Assembly: GCA_033002965.1 (NCBI GenBank)
Contig: JAURVB010014618.1
Span: 124,001 to 188,000, forward strand
DNA length: 64,000 nucleotides
DNA from: Piper betle
Taxonomy: Eukaryota > Streptophyta > Magnoliopsida > Piperales > Piperaceae
Reading direction: 5' to 3'
In this document: positions 47,071 to 59,576 of the stretch, piece after piece
Layout: every line of letters begins with the position of its first letter
How positions within the stretch are numbered: the stretch's first letter is position 1
Notes under the pieces: model-generated
The model's input: the letters and a program-made list of their open reading frames with translations, nothing else
What the model was told of the DNA's origin: nothing
Database searches by the model: none
Translations under genes and position numbers: made by a program

Positions 47071-49123
47071 TCAAACCCTCTTGTTTGGTTCAAAAGCATA
47101 CTTGATCAAGGACTCCTTAATGGAGAGAAGCTCTGGGAACTCCTTTTTCAACTTTGAAGCATCCATCTCGTTGTTACTTCTTGGAGCCACAATAGCCTTC
47201 GCCTGCTCCTCCAGAGAGAAGTTAACCCATGTGAAGTCGGGATCAATGTATTCCTTATACATTTCCACAATCTCATTGTGGCTTACAACACCAGGATTTG
47301 TGAAGTTCCATATGCCTTTCAAATTCCTCTTTGCCATTTCAATGAAATGAGGCAGAAGCTCGTCCAATATAGTCATGCTGTTAGGGATGTTCACCACCTT
47401 GCTATACCGAGAGATTTTGGTAATGAAGTTACGAGGATTGCTGAGATCAGACGAAATTGGCATCCTGACTCTCAATGTGCACACATTATCATATTCCTTC
47501 AGAAGCTCCTCGACCTGGGTTTAGCAATATAAAGACACAATGATCCATCAATGCCTTGCATCAAATGATAATAGTCAATGATAAAACAGAGACGGCATAT
47601 ATACTACCATAGCCTTAGTCTTTGAATAAAATGACCCAGTAAAGTTGGGTCTGTCTTCCTCCTTGAATCCAATGCCAGATCCTTCTGGGTGTTCAGGATC
47701 ATACTCAAAGATGCAGCCAGTGGCGAAATTCAACATCAAAATACCACTTTCACGGCAAATATCAGCCAAATTCAGAGTGCCCACCACATTAGTACGAATA
47801 GTCTTGGGCTTGTGGAAATCACACCAATCAACATGAGGCCTGCCGGTCACCCCAGCAGCATTCAGCACATATGTGGGTTTCACATTCTTAACGTCTGCTA
47901 AGAGCTGGGAACGATCCTCCAATCGACCCTTTCCATATTCATATGGAATCCCCTGTTTTTCACATATCTTTCCAAGCAGTCCACCTATCCATCCAGTTCT
48001 ACCATATATTAAAAATTTAAAAGATGGCTTTTGAGCAGATGGTGGGTAAGCTATTCCATTAGGTTTTTCTAACCATCAGCTTGCCTTTTTGTAGCAGGCA
48101 TCATGAGCGTTCTAGGGTGAGGCAATAATGCCCCAGACACATCACCCGACCAATCAGGATGCTTGATGTACCACTCCATGGTTTTCTTCAAACCTTCTTC
48201 CCATGTGGTTCTCTCAGACCAACCTATGTTCTTTAGCTTCTGATCATCCAAGAAGTACCGCTGGTCATTGAAAGGCCGATTCCACAAACTTGATATTACA
48301 ATCAGGATCCATGTTGAAAAGCTTGCAGATATCTTTGGCCACATCAATGACTCTTCTCTCTTTCTTGGTGCCTATATTACAAACATGTCCAACTTCCCCT
48401 CTGTGAAGAACCACCTCGAATGCCTCAGCAACATCCTCACAGTACAGATAACTCCTCACATTTGACCCATCACCATGAATAGGTAGCGGCTTTCCCCTCA
48501 TTGCCAGCAGAATAAATTTTGGAATCAACTTCTCAGGAAATTGGTTCGGCCCATAGACAGTGTTCCCTCCGGTAGTAATGACGGGTAAACCATACGATCT
48601 TCCATACGCCATGACAAGCATTTCTGCGATAGTTTTTGGTGGCAGAGTACAGGTTGGTCGGGGGAAATTGGGAAGCCTCATGATTGCCAACTACAGCATC
48701 CTCATCAGTCTCCCCGTATACCTCATCTGTGCTCACATGAATAAACCTCCTTATCTGGCCAGTCACCTTGCAAGCCTCCAGAAGAACATGGGTACCATAG
48801 ATGTTGTTTTTGGTGAACTCAAAACTGTTTCCAAAGGAGTTATCAACATGAGTTTGAGCTGCAAAGTGCATTATGGTATCAATGGACTCAGTGATCAGGA
48901 GGAAGTTAACCAAATCAGCACTTCTGATATCGCCCTTGACAAACTTAAAATTCAGCGAAGATAAGGAAGGAATGAGATTATTGTGGTTCGAGCAGTAATC
49001 CTCCTTGTCAAGAACAACAATTTTGTACCCAGGGTAGTTATGCGTAAGGCGATCGGCAAAATGGGAAGATATAAAGCCAGCAGCAACTGTGATAAGTATG
49101 TTTTTGCGAGCGTATACTGCCAT
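47071..49123 (-). pseudogene. RHM1: UDP-rhamnose synthase (RHM), N-terminal half frameshifted
   Basis: RHM makes UDP-L-rhamnose from UDP-glucose in the cytosol, for pectin and flavonoids. The N-terminal half is the 4,6-dehydratase and the C-terminal half the 3,5-epimerase/4-keto-reductase (NRS/ER). The dehydratase frame opens at 49123 (MAVYARKNILIT) but breaks three times: extra base at 48627-48638 just after YSATK, two bases missing at 48276-48283 before RPFNDQRY, and a frame change with linker shortening at 48064-48073. The Rossmann GAAGF reads VAAGF (V13). The C-terminal half is open from about 48055, with GRTGWIGG and YSKTK intact, an intron at 47607-47515 in the expected place (AM/VEELL), and a normal end at 47071. 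Introns rule out a processed copy. Either a decaying gene, or indel errors in the assembly. Confidence 0.85.
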
Positions 49124-50022
49124 CTCTCAGATCTGTTCATAAACCAGCTCATCAGAGTGATATATAATTCATGCCCCAAACATTCTCCCCATTTTTAAAT
49201 TACAAATTTCAATTAGTTAATCGATTGGAGTGAGATCATTTTGGCAGATCCTCAAGTATAACAAATAAGCTCCTCACAACTACTGGATCCAACATAATGC
49301 TATTCAAATTAGCTGAGACTGTGACAAAATATCACCGATTAATAAAAAGCAAACGAACAGCACCTAGAACATTGATGTAGAGGTACACCAGAGTTAAACA
49401 AAAGGACAAATCTACAAACAAAAAAATAAATAAACAACTAGAGACGTAATGTCATATGATAATGAAATGATCGGCTCCTCTACCACAAGATCCAACTTTC
49501 ACCGACATTTATTTGTTATCAACGTAGAAGCAAGATCCAATCAAACAATGACATAAGAAATCAAACCTACATAAACCCAATTCACCCGATCCGCACCGTG
49601 ATCTCTTTCTAAAATCAATGTTCAACGACAAAAGCCGACTCATTTCAACTTCCCACGCATCAACACCCTCAAACACACGCTCCCCCCGCACTACATTGCC
49701 AGTTCCAATCAAATCAACACAGACCGACAACACATTACCAAATTCACCACCAAAGAAAGGCCCAAAAACACATTAATCTCTACCAAACACAACCCAGAAA
49801 GCGGGAACAAGAGAGACGAGCAGAACTCACCGAATACAGCGCCAAATCGGGCAGGACAAGAGGCGGGCGGGAGAGGAGAGTAAGGGCAAGAATGGAGGGA
49901 GATCTGAAGAAGCAGAAGGTCTGCACCCAGAGAATGCGCAGGTAGGCAGCGAGAATTGGGGGGACGTGTCGTTGTAGCCTTAATGGGTTTTTATTGAAAA
50001 ATAAATAGAAAAATATTTTATA
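49124..50022 (-). promoter_or_regulatory. RHM 5' leader, leader intron and TATA
   Basis: On the minus strand a TATAAAATA lies at 50014-50022, then a CT-rich leader exon ending TTCG, a donor GTGAGT (49830-49825), AT-rich intron sequence and a possible acceptor AACAG (about 49130) just before the ATG. A 5' UTR intron is common in RHM genes. The promoter side thus looks complete although the reading frame is not. Confidence 0.55.
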
Positions 50023-50417
50023 ACATTGGGATCACGGGTGTTCATCGACGAGACTCGAGAGAGGCTCAAGCTCAATTCATCTAATTTTAAATTTAATTTA
50101 AATTTAAGATAGCATAATTCGTATACATTGATACTATTTTTTAAATATAATTTATGCTAAAAATTAATTTATAATTAAAATATTTTAAATTTGACATAAT
50201 TATGTATGAAAGATAATTTAATCATCCATAAATTTATTTAATTTGATATTATATAATAATATTTTATAATTTGGTTATATTTATATAAAAAAATTAAGAT
50301 GAGTATAATAAAAATTTTTATTTTTTATTTAAAGTATCAAATTTTGAGTCAAACCAAGTTGTGCGGGTATAAGCTCAGCCCAACTCGTTTAATATTGAGT
50401 TGAGCTTCAAGGTGAGT
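50023..50417. other. AT-rich spacer
   Basis: No gene. Contains GAGCTC/GAGCTT phrases similar in style to the CTCGA-rich MITE, without ends. Confidence 0.4.
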
Positions 50418-51173
50418 TGTAACATCCTATTTTGGTTCACCTTTGAATTATCCCAAAAATATTACTGACGACCAAACCATTCGCTAATCTACTTTATTCG
50501 ATTAAGTCGACCAGGATTTACCCTCTCTGTCTTAAGATGGTGATGTAACATACAAAACATGAATGAGATGAATGAGTTCTAACGTTATCCTGTATGCATG
50601 CTATGATATGCAATCAGACATAAAACAAACCAAACAAATGAAAAGTTTTAAAAAAATAATTATTTTTAAAACAAAATGGACAAAGTTTCTCCTAAAGTAT
50701 AATAAGGACCACCTTATCAATAACAAACAATATATATTTATAAAAAAAAACACATTCAAAACACAACATTTCGTTTACATTTCAGTTATTGTTACTTTTC
50801 TCATCATCTAAGCCGAGTTAAACTTCATAGCTCAACTTATTCATTTCCATTCACAAGTAAAATATTTATAATAAGTTCACAAAATAGCATTCAAATTTCA
50901 TCATCTACACAATTCAACACACATCATTAACACCTATTACACTCGGTAGGTAAATGTGTGCGCGGTTTCAATGCCGCTCTTCCATAGTCCCGACAGAGCT
51001 ATTGCTCGCAGTTCTCACCAATATAGATAATAAAAAGCTGTCAGTAACAAACATTATCGATTCAAAAATAACTAATAGTTACCCTCTTGTTGAATGAAAA
51101 CCTCGTTACTCTTCCTCACAGACAAAACTCTCATAAGAGAAATAACTAGGAGTCATCGACCTTGCGCGATAAC

Positions 51174-54116
51174 TGTAACACCCCATTTCGGCTCACCAGT
51201 GAACCGACCTGGAAATGTCACCGGTGACCTAACCGTTCACTAATCTACTAAATTTGGTTAAGCCGACCTGGATCTACTCTCGGCGTCTCAAGATGGAGAT
51301 GCAAATATGAAATGCATGCATGGGAACGATTGGATTCTAATGCGGTCCTACATGCATGCTATGATGTACAAGCAAAAACAAGACAAAACAACAAATGAGA
51401 AACCAAAAGAAAATATATGCTACTACGAAAAAACGGACAGAGTTTCCCCTAAAAGTGCAATAGGGGCCAACCTGTCCACAACAAGGGTATATAAATATTT
51501 TATGAAAATACGATAACACATACCAATCTACATTGACATTAAATCATTATCTCATTCGTTTTTACCCGAGCCGAGTCTGAACTCCAAGGCTCCCTACTCA
51601 TTCATATTTATCAGTTCGTTTCATAACAAGTAATTCATTCAAGCAAGCACATCAAAATTATCATTTACATAACAATAACACACCATCATTATACATACGT
51701 TACACGCGGCAAGTACATGTGTGCGCGGTCCCGTGTTGCTCTTCCGCAATCCCGACAGCTTTCATCGCTCACATTCCTCACCCACATATATATAGAAAAA
51801 CCGTCAATAACGAGTGTTACCGGCCCGAAAAATAACTAATATCAATCTGGCACAGGAGAGCAAACTCTCCTGTTGAATGAAAACCATATACTTCCTCAAG
51901 AACTCTTATCAGGGCACATACGAGAGCCGTCGCCCTCGGGTCGATAGCGTCCCCCTATCTTTCACATTCTCATACCTCGGCCATTTCTCTATTGCTTCTC
52001 GCATCAAATCTCATTCCTTTCCATATTACTCCTGGCCTTGAGCACGAAGGCCGAGTATTCTCAGGTAGTCGCCTTCAGTACCCTTTGAAACCACAAGTCT
52101 AGACATGCGCTGCAATGCAGTACCCGTGAACCTCCACACTTCTCCGGGTTTGAGGAACTCAAAGGTGGAGTTGTCAGGATCCCTCGGGAATGAAACGGCT
52201 TGTACACCATTCTAGAGCCCACTATCGACTCACACGTGCCTGCTCGCGTAGCACGGTAGTCGGATTTCTCTCATTCAATCTCTCACAAAAATGCGAAAAC
52301 TATACATATATATAGGTCTGGGTTGGGATTTATACAATAGGCCCGAAGGCAACGTGAGCTGGATCTGAAGTTCGAAAACAAACTCGAAGGATCTCATCCT
52401 CTAGGATTATTAATCCAGAAAATTATTGGCTAAATGACCCGAGTTAAGTCGGATCCGATAAAACGCCACTTAACACGTCCTGCATGTAATAAATCAAATA
52501 CACAATAGAATAGCATAAAACAGAGAACGAGTTCTAAACGGACCTGGTAGAAGCTCCAAATGGGTCCACGCGCCTAGGCGGCAAGCTCCTACACCATACC
52601 TACACAATCAAGCTAAAAACTAACGCTCGCATGATGAATCACACATCCTATAGCATGCACACACAATCAATACAATCACGCATCAATCAACACACATCAA
52701 CCTATATCAATTCTAGCAAGTCTACTTAGGCTAGTTTGCATTAAATCATGATCATTACCTAGTTACCCTAATTAGTTTCTTAGCCTCAATTTTTAACACC
52801 ACTCAATCAAACAAATTTCATATTTTATCCTTAATCAAATCTACATTTATATATATTATTATAACACACAATTCACCAATCCTAGAATGCAATTCTAATA
52901 ATCAATACTTTTAAATAACTAAGTTAAAATAAATTATACCTCGCGTCGTCGAAAATCGGCGACGGCTAGGGTTTCCGTTTCGTGGCTCGAAACTTGAATC
53001 CGGCACCTAGTGGCATCCGAAGTCCGATCAGATTGGACCGGGTGTGTTCGGCGGATGATCCGGCGAATTTCCCACGAATCCAATTTTTGGCGGTTCCGGC
53101 AGTTTTCCGGCGAGTGTCGTTGGTTTTCCGGCGGATTCCGATGGTTTTCCGGCGGATTCTGGCAATTTTTCGGCAAGGATTCGGGACGGGGCAATCAGAC
53201 GCTCTATCGGCACCAGCTCGACGAGCTTGGTCCAATGGTGGTGTCAAACAAAGCAACTGGGGCGGCGATGGCCGTCGGCGGCGGCGGCGGCGTCGAAAAT
53301 GGGCGGCGGCGGCGGCGTTCTCCGATCGGGGCTGCGGCCGGCCTCGACGGCGGTTGGGATGATGGGGGAAATGTCGGCGACGGCGAGGGGTGGTCGTCGG
53401 GGTCACAACGACGGCAGCGCGGCCTGGACGACGGCGGACTCAGGCTCGGAGTGGAGACGGCTGAGGCGGCTTCGCGGCATCGCGGCGGCCTGCCGGCAGG
53501 CGATCGGTGGCCGGGGTTGGTCGGGGCGGCACGGCGACGGCGAGGGGACGACGGACGATTGGTTCCGGCGGCGGGGCGACAGTCGACGGCAGTGGCGGCG
53601 ACGAACAAAGTGGGCGGCGAGGGTTTGGGTGAAGAAGGGTCGGGAGGGAGAAAAATACCCTCTATGGCAGTTTCGTAATTAAGTATTGACTCGATTCCTA
53701 CTCGAGTCAAAATAATAACTAGTTCGTAATAAATTCTATAAAAATCTAGAAAAAATATGAAAAATTCCATAAAATAAAACAAAGACAACAACATCCAAAT
53801 GGCATGCTTTATAATTAACAACCCACCTAAATATAATCCAACGCGCCCTAATGCATCATTCAGCCTAAAACTATTTCTACGATCAAACATATAAAAAGAA
53901 AAAAATACTGCATACTTTCATATATTCTGATAACTCATATCTCACCATCTTCTCAACGTTATCATCATATATTCAGGTACACCTGACTCTCATCGCTCAT
54001 AACTCACGGCTAGCCTCGACTAAGCACGCGGTTCATAAAACTGACTCGACTTGAACCAACGGTCGAACCGACTGGTTCGGTAACGTAAAACCCTGACTCG
54101 AGTCACGGGTTTTACA
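51174..54116 (+). mobile_element. Solo LTR (copy B), nested in copy C
   Basis: TGTAACACCCC start, GGGTTTTACA end, perfect target duplication ATAAC (51169-51173 and 54117-54121). At 2943 bp it closely resembles copy A over the whole length, including the GC-rich block (52940-53670). It keeps the segment CAGAGTTTCCCCTAAAAGTG (about 51440) that copy A lost. No internal domain or second LTR is present. Confidence 0.9.
53060..53185 (+). repeat. TTTTCCGGCG minisatellite inside LTR copy B
   Basis: Same repeat as in copy A, with one more unit and a few substitutions. Confidence 0.7.
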
Positions 54117-55999
54117 ATAACGTTCCCTTTCTATATCATATCATTCATTGTCCATTTTAAAATATTTCTTGTATGGGAAAATCATTCTCTTTCTTTTCAG
54201 CCTTCTACATTCTTTGTATCACTCCCAACCCTTAGTACAAGGATTGATTACTCTCAGGCATATGCCTTAAGTACCCTTTAAAACTACAAGTTTGGACATG
54301 TGTTGCATAACAGTACTTATAAACCTCCACACTTCTTTGAGTTTAAAAAACTTAAAGGTGAAGCTATTAAGATCTCTAGGGAATGGAACAAACACTTGTT
54401 AATTCCGAAGCCCGCTTTAACAAACATACGCCCTATCTTAAGATGCGGCGGTCAATTTTCCATCATGTCACATCTCACATCTCACATTTCACTGAAAAAG
54501 TGAAAAATGACATGTATATATGCCTGGGTAGGGATTTCAATATAGAAAGCATCGTGAGCTTGATTTGAGTTTCAAAAATAAATTCGAGAGATCTCATCCT
54601 TTAGGGTTATTAATTCGAAAATTTCATACGACTAGATGGCCCATGTGGAGTGGGATACAATAAGTCTACCACTCGATATGTCCATCATCTCCAATCGTGT
54701 CCACGCGCTAAATGGAGAGCTCCTACTACCTACCTACAAGTCAAACTAAAAGCTAGTGCCCGCTTATAATGCAATCACACATCAACACATACTCACATCA
54801 ATCTCATATTAGTTTTCCCCTATGCTACGTTGTATTAGATTACGATACTTATTTAATTTACCTAATTAGTTTATTAGCGTTCGTTTTAATAGAATTCAAT
54901 TAAGCAATTCATATTTTTATTTACAATAAAAATATCTAACACATCAATTCATCAATCCTAGCATATAGTGCTAATAATTATCACATTAAAGTAATTAAGT
55001 TAGAGTTAATTATACCTCGTGTCGTCGGTAATCGGCGATGACTAGGGTTTCCTCAAGTGGCTCAAAACTCGAATTCGGCAACTGACAGCGTCCAAAATTT
55101 GATCGGGTTCAACAGGATGAATTTGAGAGAAGATCCGGAAAATTTCAGCCAATCCAATTTTTCTAGCATTTTTTTGGAAATTTTTGTCGATTTTTGGCAG
55201 TTTATGGGGGCTTTCTAGTGGCTTTCCAATGACTTTTCCGACAAGGACGTGTATCGGGGAAATGTTGGGAGGTCGAAGGGGAAGGAGTAGGCAGCACGGT
55301 GGCAGCACAGCAACTCAGACTACAATGAATTGGCGTGGTGGAGCATAGTGCTATTGATCGGGGAATCGACGTTGTGGAGATTGGGTGGCGGCTGGGGGTG
55401 CTCGGGTGGTACAGCAATGCCTCTGTGGGGCTTTGCTGCATCGATCTGGCAACGGTGTGGATACCAGAAGGGTCGTCGACAGTGAGGGTGGGGGTGGTGT
55501 ATGGCGGCGATCGGGGTTTGGGGGAGGAAAAGTTCGGTGTGAGTCTCAGGGGTAGTCTTGTAAATAAAATTTGACTTGACTCCGACTAGAATAAAAAATA
55601 ATAACTAACTCGTAAAAAATCCTAAAAAATCCAAAAAATAGGAAAAAAATCTTGTAAAATGTAATATAAATCATAACATCACAATGACATGTTCTCTAAC
55701 TAATAACCCACCTATCGTATAATGCATCCTAATGTGTTATTCGACGTAAAAATAATTCTACGATCAAATACATATATAAAAAATACTTCATACTATCATA
55801 TACTGTGATAACTCATTTTTTATTATCTTTCTAACGCTATCATCATATACTCAGGTATACTTAACTCTTAGTGCTTATAACTCATGGCTGGCCTCGACTC
55901 AGCATGTTATTTATGAAACTTACTTGATTTGAACCTATAATTAAATCGCTAGGTTCAATAATGTAAAAGTTTGACTCGAGTAATGGGTTTTACACGAGT

Positions 56000-57690
56000 T
56001 TTTCAAGTAGAATATCTAGTTAAATCGAGTTTAATTGATTGGGAACCTACGTGCCTTCATTAGGTTGTTCATCAAGCGAGTTAAGTCAAATTAGACTATA
56101 AGAATCAAAATATGTTACTCTTTTAAAAAAATTGATTTGTGTGGTCGATATTGTATACTAAACGGTAGCAGGAATATATTCTGGACTAATGTTGGAAATA
56201 TTTGTGATTACATTCAAATTATATAACTATAATTAATAAATAAAGATAGGTCTGAACTAGTTTGGATAGAGATATAAGTTCGGGGTGATCCGATCCGAAA
56301 ATAATACATTTTTTAAAAAAAATAAAACAATATTTTATTTTCAAATATTAATAAAAATATTTAATTTTTTAGCACATCTCATATTAAATTTTTTATATTA
56401 TTTGAAAAATATGTGACATTTTAAAAACAAATCGGACAAATTAATATAGATCAAGGGGTTGGAGGATTTAGATTGGATACAATTATATGATAAATAAAAT
56501 AAATATAATACATACTTTTGGAACTGGAAAGTTAACGGATATTTGATGAGTATCGGTCATATCCGATTTGAATCCAACTCTTTCATAAATTTTTTTAAAA
56601 AAGTGCAAAGAAAATCTCCTTTAATTTGATGATCGACAAATATAGTTTATAAACCGGTAAAATTAATTTATACTTTAAGTTTTTTTTGAGAGAGATACAC
56701 TTTAAATTATTATAGGACCAAAAAATGACTAATAAGGGACCACAAAAAGCGGTGGGTAGTATATCTACAGTAATTTGATATTAGCATTTATTCCTAATCA
56801 CTGTGATCCTAAAATTATTAATTAATGCATTAAATTTGAGAACTCTACTTTCGCCTCCGTATGGTAACATTTACAAAATTTAAGCACCACACCAAATGAG
56901 AGCCCGATACTCTTCTCATCTGTGGATGAAAATTAATTAGTAGACTACATATATAGATTAGACCTCATCATTAGTGTTTACGTGTCTATTTGATTGACAT
57001 AAAAATAGTGAAATATTCCTTCACATGCCAGTACAACTCAAAATTTATTTCAATTTATTTTATTTTTTTATAAAAAATATTACTTTGTAAAATTTTACAT
57101 AAATTTATTTGACTAAAATTAAAATTTTATTATGAGTAAATTTTAAAACATCCAAACAAAGAAAAATTGTGACTTTCAAAATTTAGATACTCTAAATGAG
57201 CAAAAATGATCATTAGCCGCTTTATGTTAAACGGTAATTTGTCTTGAGTTGATTCTATTACCAAAATAATGTTGTTCTCGTTTCTTTAAAGAGAGTGTAT
57301 ATGTGTATATGGTGCATGCAAGAGTCAGCTTCTGGCCAAGGTGCTTTTCGCATCTTTTCGGCTTTTATATTATAGAGTAGAATAGAATAGACGATATTGA
57401 CGTTTAAAAGCTCGCATCTCTTAAAAGTAGAAAGTGGTACACTTTTAGAACTATGTCAAATAGCATGTATATATTGTAATCATCTATATATTCCAGACAA
57501 ACGCATACATACATGCGCATGCATGCATATATAAATGACATTATGATTGAAAAAACTTACCATAAAGTACGTACCACACAAGCCTAGATGACAAACCAAA
57601 CCAAGCACAAAGGAGATCATCTTTGAAGAAATTCACAAGAAAAAATATAACTGGTAGCACAAACTGTTTGGACGCTAATAGAAACTCTTT
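56000..57690. other. AT-rich intergenic region
   Basis: No gene. From 56270 to 56600 the wording (GATCCGATCCGAAA, ATATCCGATTTGAATCC) resembles that at 33730-34060, suggesting a diffuse repeat family without visible ends. Confidence 0.45.
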
Positions 57691-58776
57691 TCATGGTTTG
57701 ATGAGCTTGAGCTTCCCTTCGTTTGCATGCTTGAAGAGCCTGGCTTGAGCAGCGGCGGCATTGTCTGAAACCAAGGAAGCAGAGAACCTGTCCTTCACTT
57801 GCTGGGTGGTGTAGGAGAAGTTCCTGGTAGCGAGAGAGTTGAGCAGAGAAGCAGTCCCCTCTCTGTACAGAGCTCCATATCCGTCAGCGCGAGTGTTGGC
57901 CAAAGCTTGCGGCAGACTAAGTCCTGGCGTGAAAGCTGGTGTAGTTGTCAATCCAAACACAGGGCCGACTGTGCCCCAGTAGCCAAAGATACCCCAGATC
58001 AAGTTGGGATGAGTCATCCAAAAGCTGCACGGGATCACAAATACATACTGCAAATATTAGTATGCAATCTCCATAAAAGAATGTGAAGAAGCCATGTTGG
58101 AGAGTTGCTGAGCTAGCTGCTTACTTGAAAGTACCGGTGATAATAGGAGGGATGGTGTTGGGATCGATGTAGGGGGAGTGGTGGGAGATGGAAGCAGGGG
58201 GAGTGGTGGGAGATGGAAGCAGGGGAGGAGTGGTGGGAGATGGAAGCAGGGGAGGAGTGGAAGGGGTACTTGGGGTGTAAGGAGGGGTGCCAGGGTCTAT
58301 AACGACTGGTGGAGAAAGGGAAGGAGTTGGAGTCACTGGAACAGTGGGTGGATTAATAGTTGGTGTTGTAGGTGTAGTTGGAGGTGAGTGGTAGTAACCT
58401 CCTCCCCCATGGTGTCCTCCCCCGTGGTGTCCCCCACCATGGTGAGTTGGTGGAGTACCACAGTTGCCGCTCCCTCCTGACCCAGAAGGTGTCGGGCTTC
58501 CATGCGAAGGAGTTGTTGGTACACCTGTTAAAGAAATCCAACAAAAAATTTATCAACGCTAGTACTTCATCGCCATGAGAAAAGAGAAAGAAGATGATGA
58601 AGAAGAGAGATACTTGGTGTAGAGTGGTGAGGGTCCGGAGGATAGTAGGTTTTCTGATCTTCAACTCCTTGCAGGTTTCTTGCCATGGCATGAAGCACGA
58701 TAATTTGGAAAAGCATGGCCACCAAGGGAGCGGACATGAGCTTGGAACTTAATGATCTTGGCCTTGAGTTCTTCAT
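57691..58776 (-). CDS. PDF1: PROTODERMAL FACTOR 1 (PDF1)-like proline-rich wall protein
   Basis: Secreted, extensin-like protein of the epidermal (L1) layer, thought to strengthen the outer cell wall. Three exons on the minus strand: 58776-58614, 58524-58125, 58024-57691, all in phase, 298 aa (Arabidopsis PDF1 about 306). Residues 1 to about 31 are a signal peptide (LVAMLFQIIVLHAMA). Residues 82-97 are His/Gly-rich (HHGGG repeats). Then comes a Pro/Thr/Ser region with PSPTTPP repeats (PLLPSPTTP twice in tandem). From about 188 follows the conserved PDF1 C-terminal domain: NFWMTHPNLIWGIFGYWGTVG, then LPQALANTRADGYGALYREG and TASLLNSLA, AAAAQARLFKHANEGKLKL. The usual Cys in the segment before the Trp is not seen. 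I found no perfect L1 box (TAAATGYA) in the 600 bp upstream. No lesions. Confidence 0.92.
58196..58265 (-). repeat. Short in-frame tandem repeats in PDF1 exon 2
   Basis: Three imperfect copies of GTGGTGGGAGATGGAAGCAG (plus strand). Two keep the frame as LLPSPTTPP. The third is shifted by a 3-bp-free change so that it reads PASISHHSP. Confidence 0.75.
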
Positions 58777-58829
58777 GGCTGACACAGAGGAAGGATGCAA
58801 TGTGGTGAGCATGAAGAGTGAAAACAATG

Positions 58830-58836
58830 TTTTATA
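58830..58836 (-). promoter_or_regulatory. Putative TATA box of PDF1
   Basis: TATAAAA on the minus strand, about 55 bp before the ATG at 58776, implying a very short leader. Confidence 0.5.
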
Positions 58837-58839
58837 TTT

Positions 58840-59420
58840 GTAAACAGAGGATGCTTGATTACAAGTTAGTAAATTCAAGCAACTATTTTCAGTATGGGGG
58901 GTGGTTGATTTGTTGCAGGTGTATTTATGGCACTTTAAATTTCATCTCTGAAATTGTTCTTGGCTGGCCAGTCTATAGAGTTGAAACGTGTGATCGAAAT
59001 AATTTCTTACTGGCCTTGAACGTTTCAATTACCTTCTTAGTTTGCATGAATCGCATGTATATATAATTGCCTTCTCCGTTTTACTTTGGATAATATTCAT
59101 TGTTGCTTATAAACTTTTGGATGACTTGAGATGATCATCAGAGGCAAACAATATTGCAAAGTGTGATATCAAGTGATCCTACTAATTATAAAAAGGCTAC
59201 AAATTGAGACGAAATGGTGATGTTGTTTAGTGTTTCAAAACTGAAAATTTAAAATTAATTCTATGCGCAGGGGTCGTACTCATGCATGAAGGTAAAATGC
59301 CAGTAAAGTTCAATAAGTTTGGTGGTGGTTGTTTGTTAAGTTTGCATAAATTCAACAGATAGGCAGATTCAGAAGCCACAAGTTATCTTAATTGCATCTT
59401 GCATGCATTCCAACCTCGGA
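58840..59420. other. PDF1 upstream region
   Basis: No gene seen. It would contain the PDF1 promoter; nothing specific was recognised. Confidence 0.45.
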
Positions 59421-59576
59421 GTATTTGCCCAAGAAAATTTTTTAGAAACACCTATTGCAGGCGCCCATGGCGATGCCCTTAGGCCTAACCATTTGATGAT
59501 AGGGATCATTAACGGTCAGGCTTTAAGGGCGTCGGCAGCAGGCGTCTCCAAAAATCCGGCTCTTGCCATAAAATAC
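59421..59576 (+). mobile_element. Foldback MITE, compact copy
   Basis: 156 bp that is imperfectly self-complementary over its length: GTATTTGCCC...GCCCTTAGGCCTAACC on the left pairs with GGTCAGGCTTTAAGGGC...GGCAAATAC-like sequence on the right. Same family as the interrupted copy at 9605-10432. No clear target duplication. Confidence 0.55.

Larger units (their letters stand above)
50418..55994 (+). mobile_element. Solo LTR (copy C), diverged, split by copy B
   Basis: Starts TGTAACATCC and ends GGGTTTTACA. Flanks TGAGT (50413-50417) and CGAGT (55995-55999) match at four of five bases, so a decayed 5-bp target duplication. Without the insert it is about 2.6 kb. It matches the family along its length (TTAAGATG start region, CCTCCACACTTCT, the TATATATGCCTGGGTAGGG block, AGATCTCATCCT hairpin, TACCTCGTGTCGTCGG block) but is much more diverged than copies A and B. 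It is therefore the older insertion, consistent with being the host of copy B. Confidence 0.85.
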
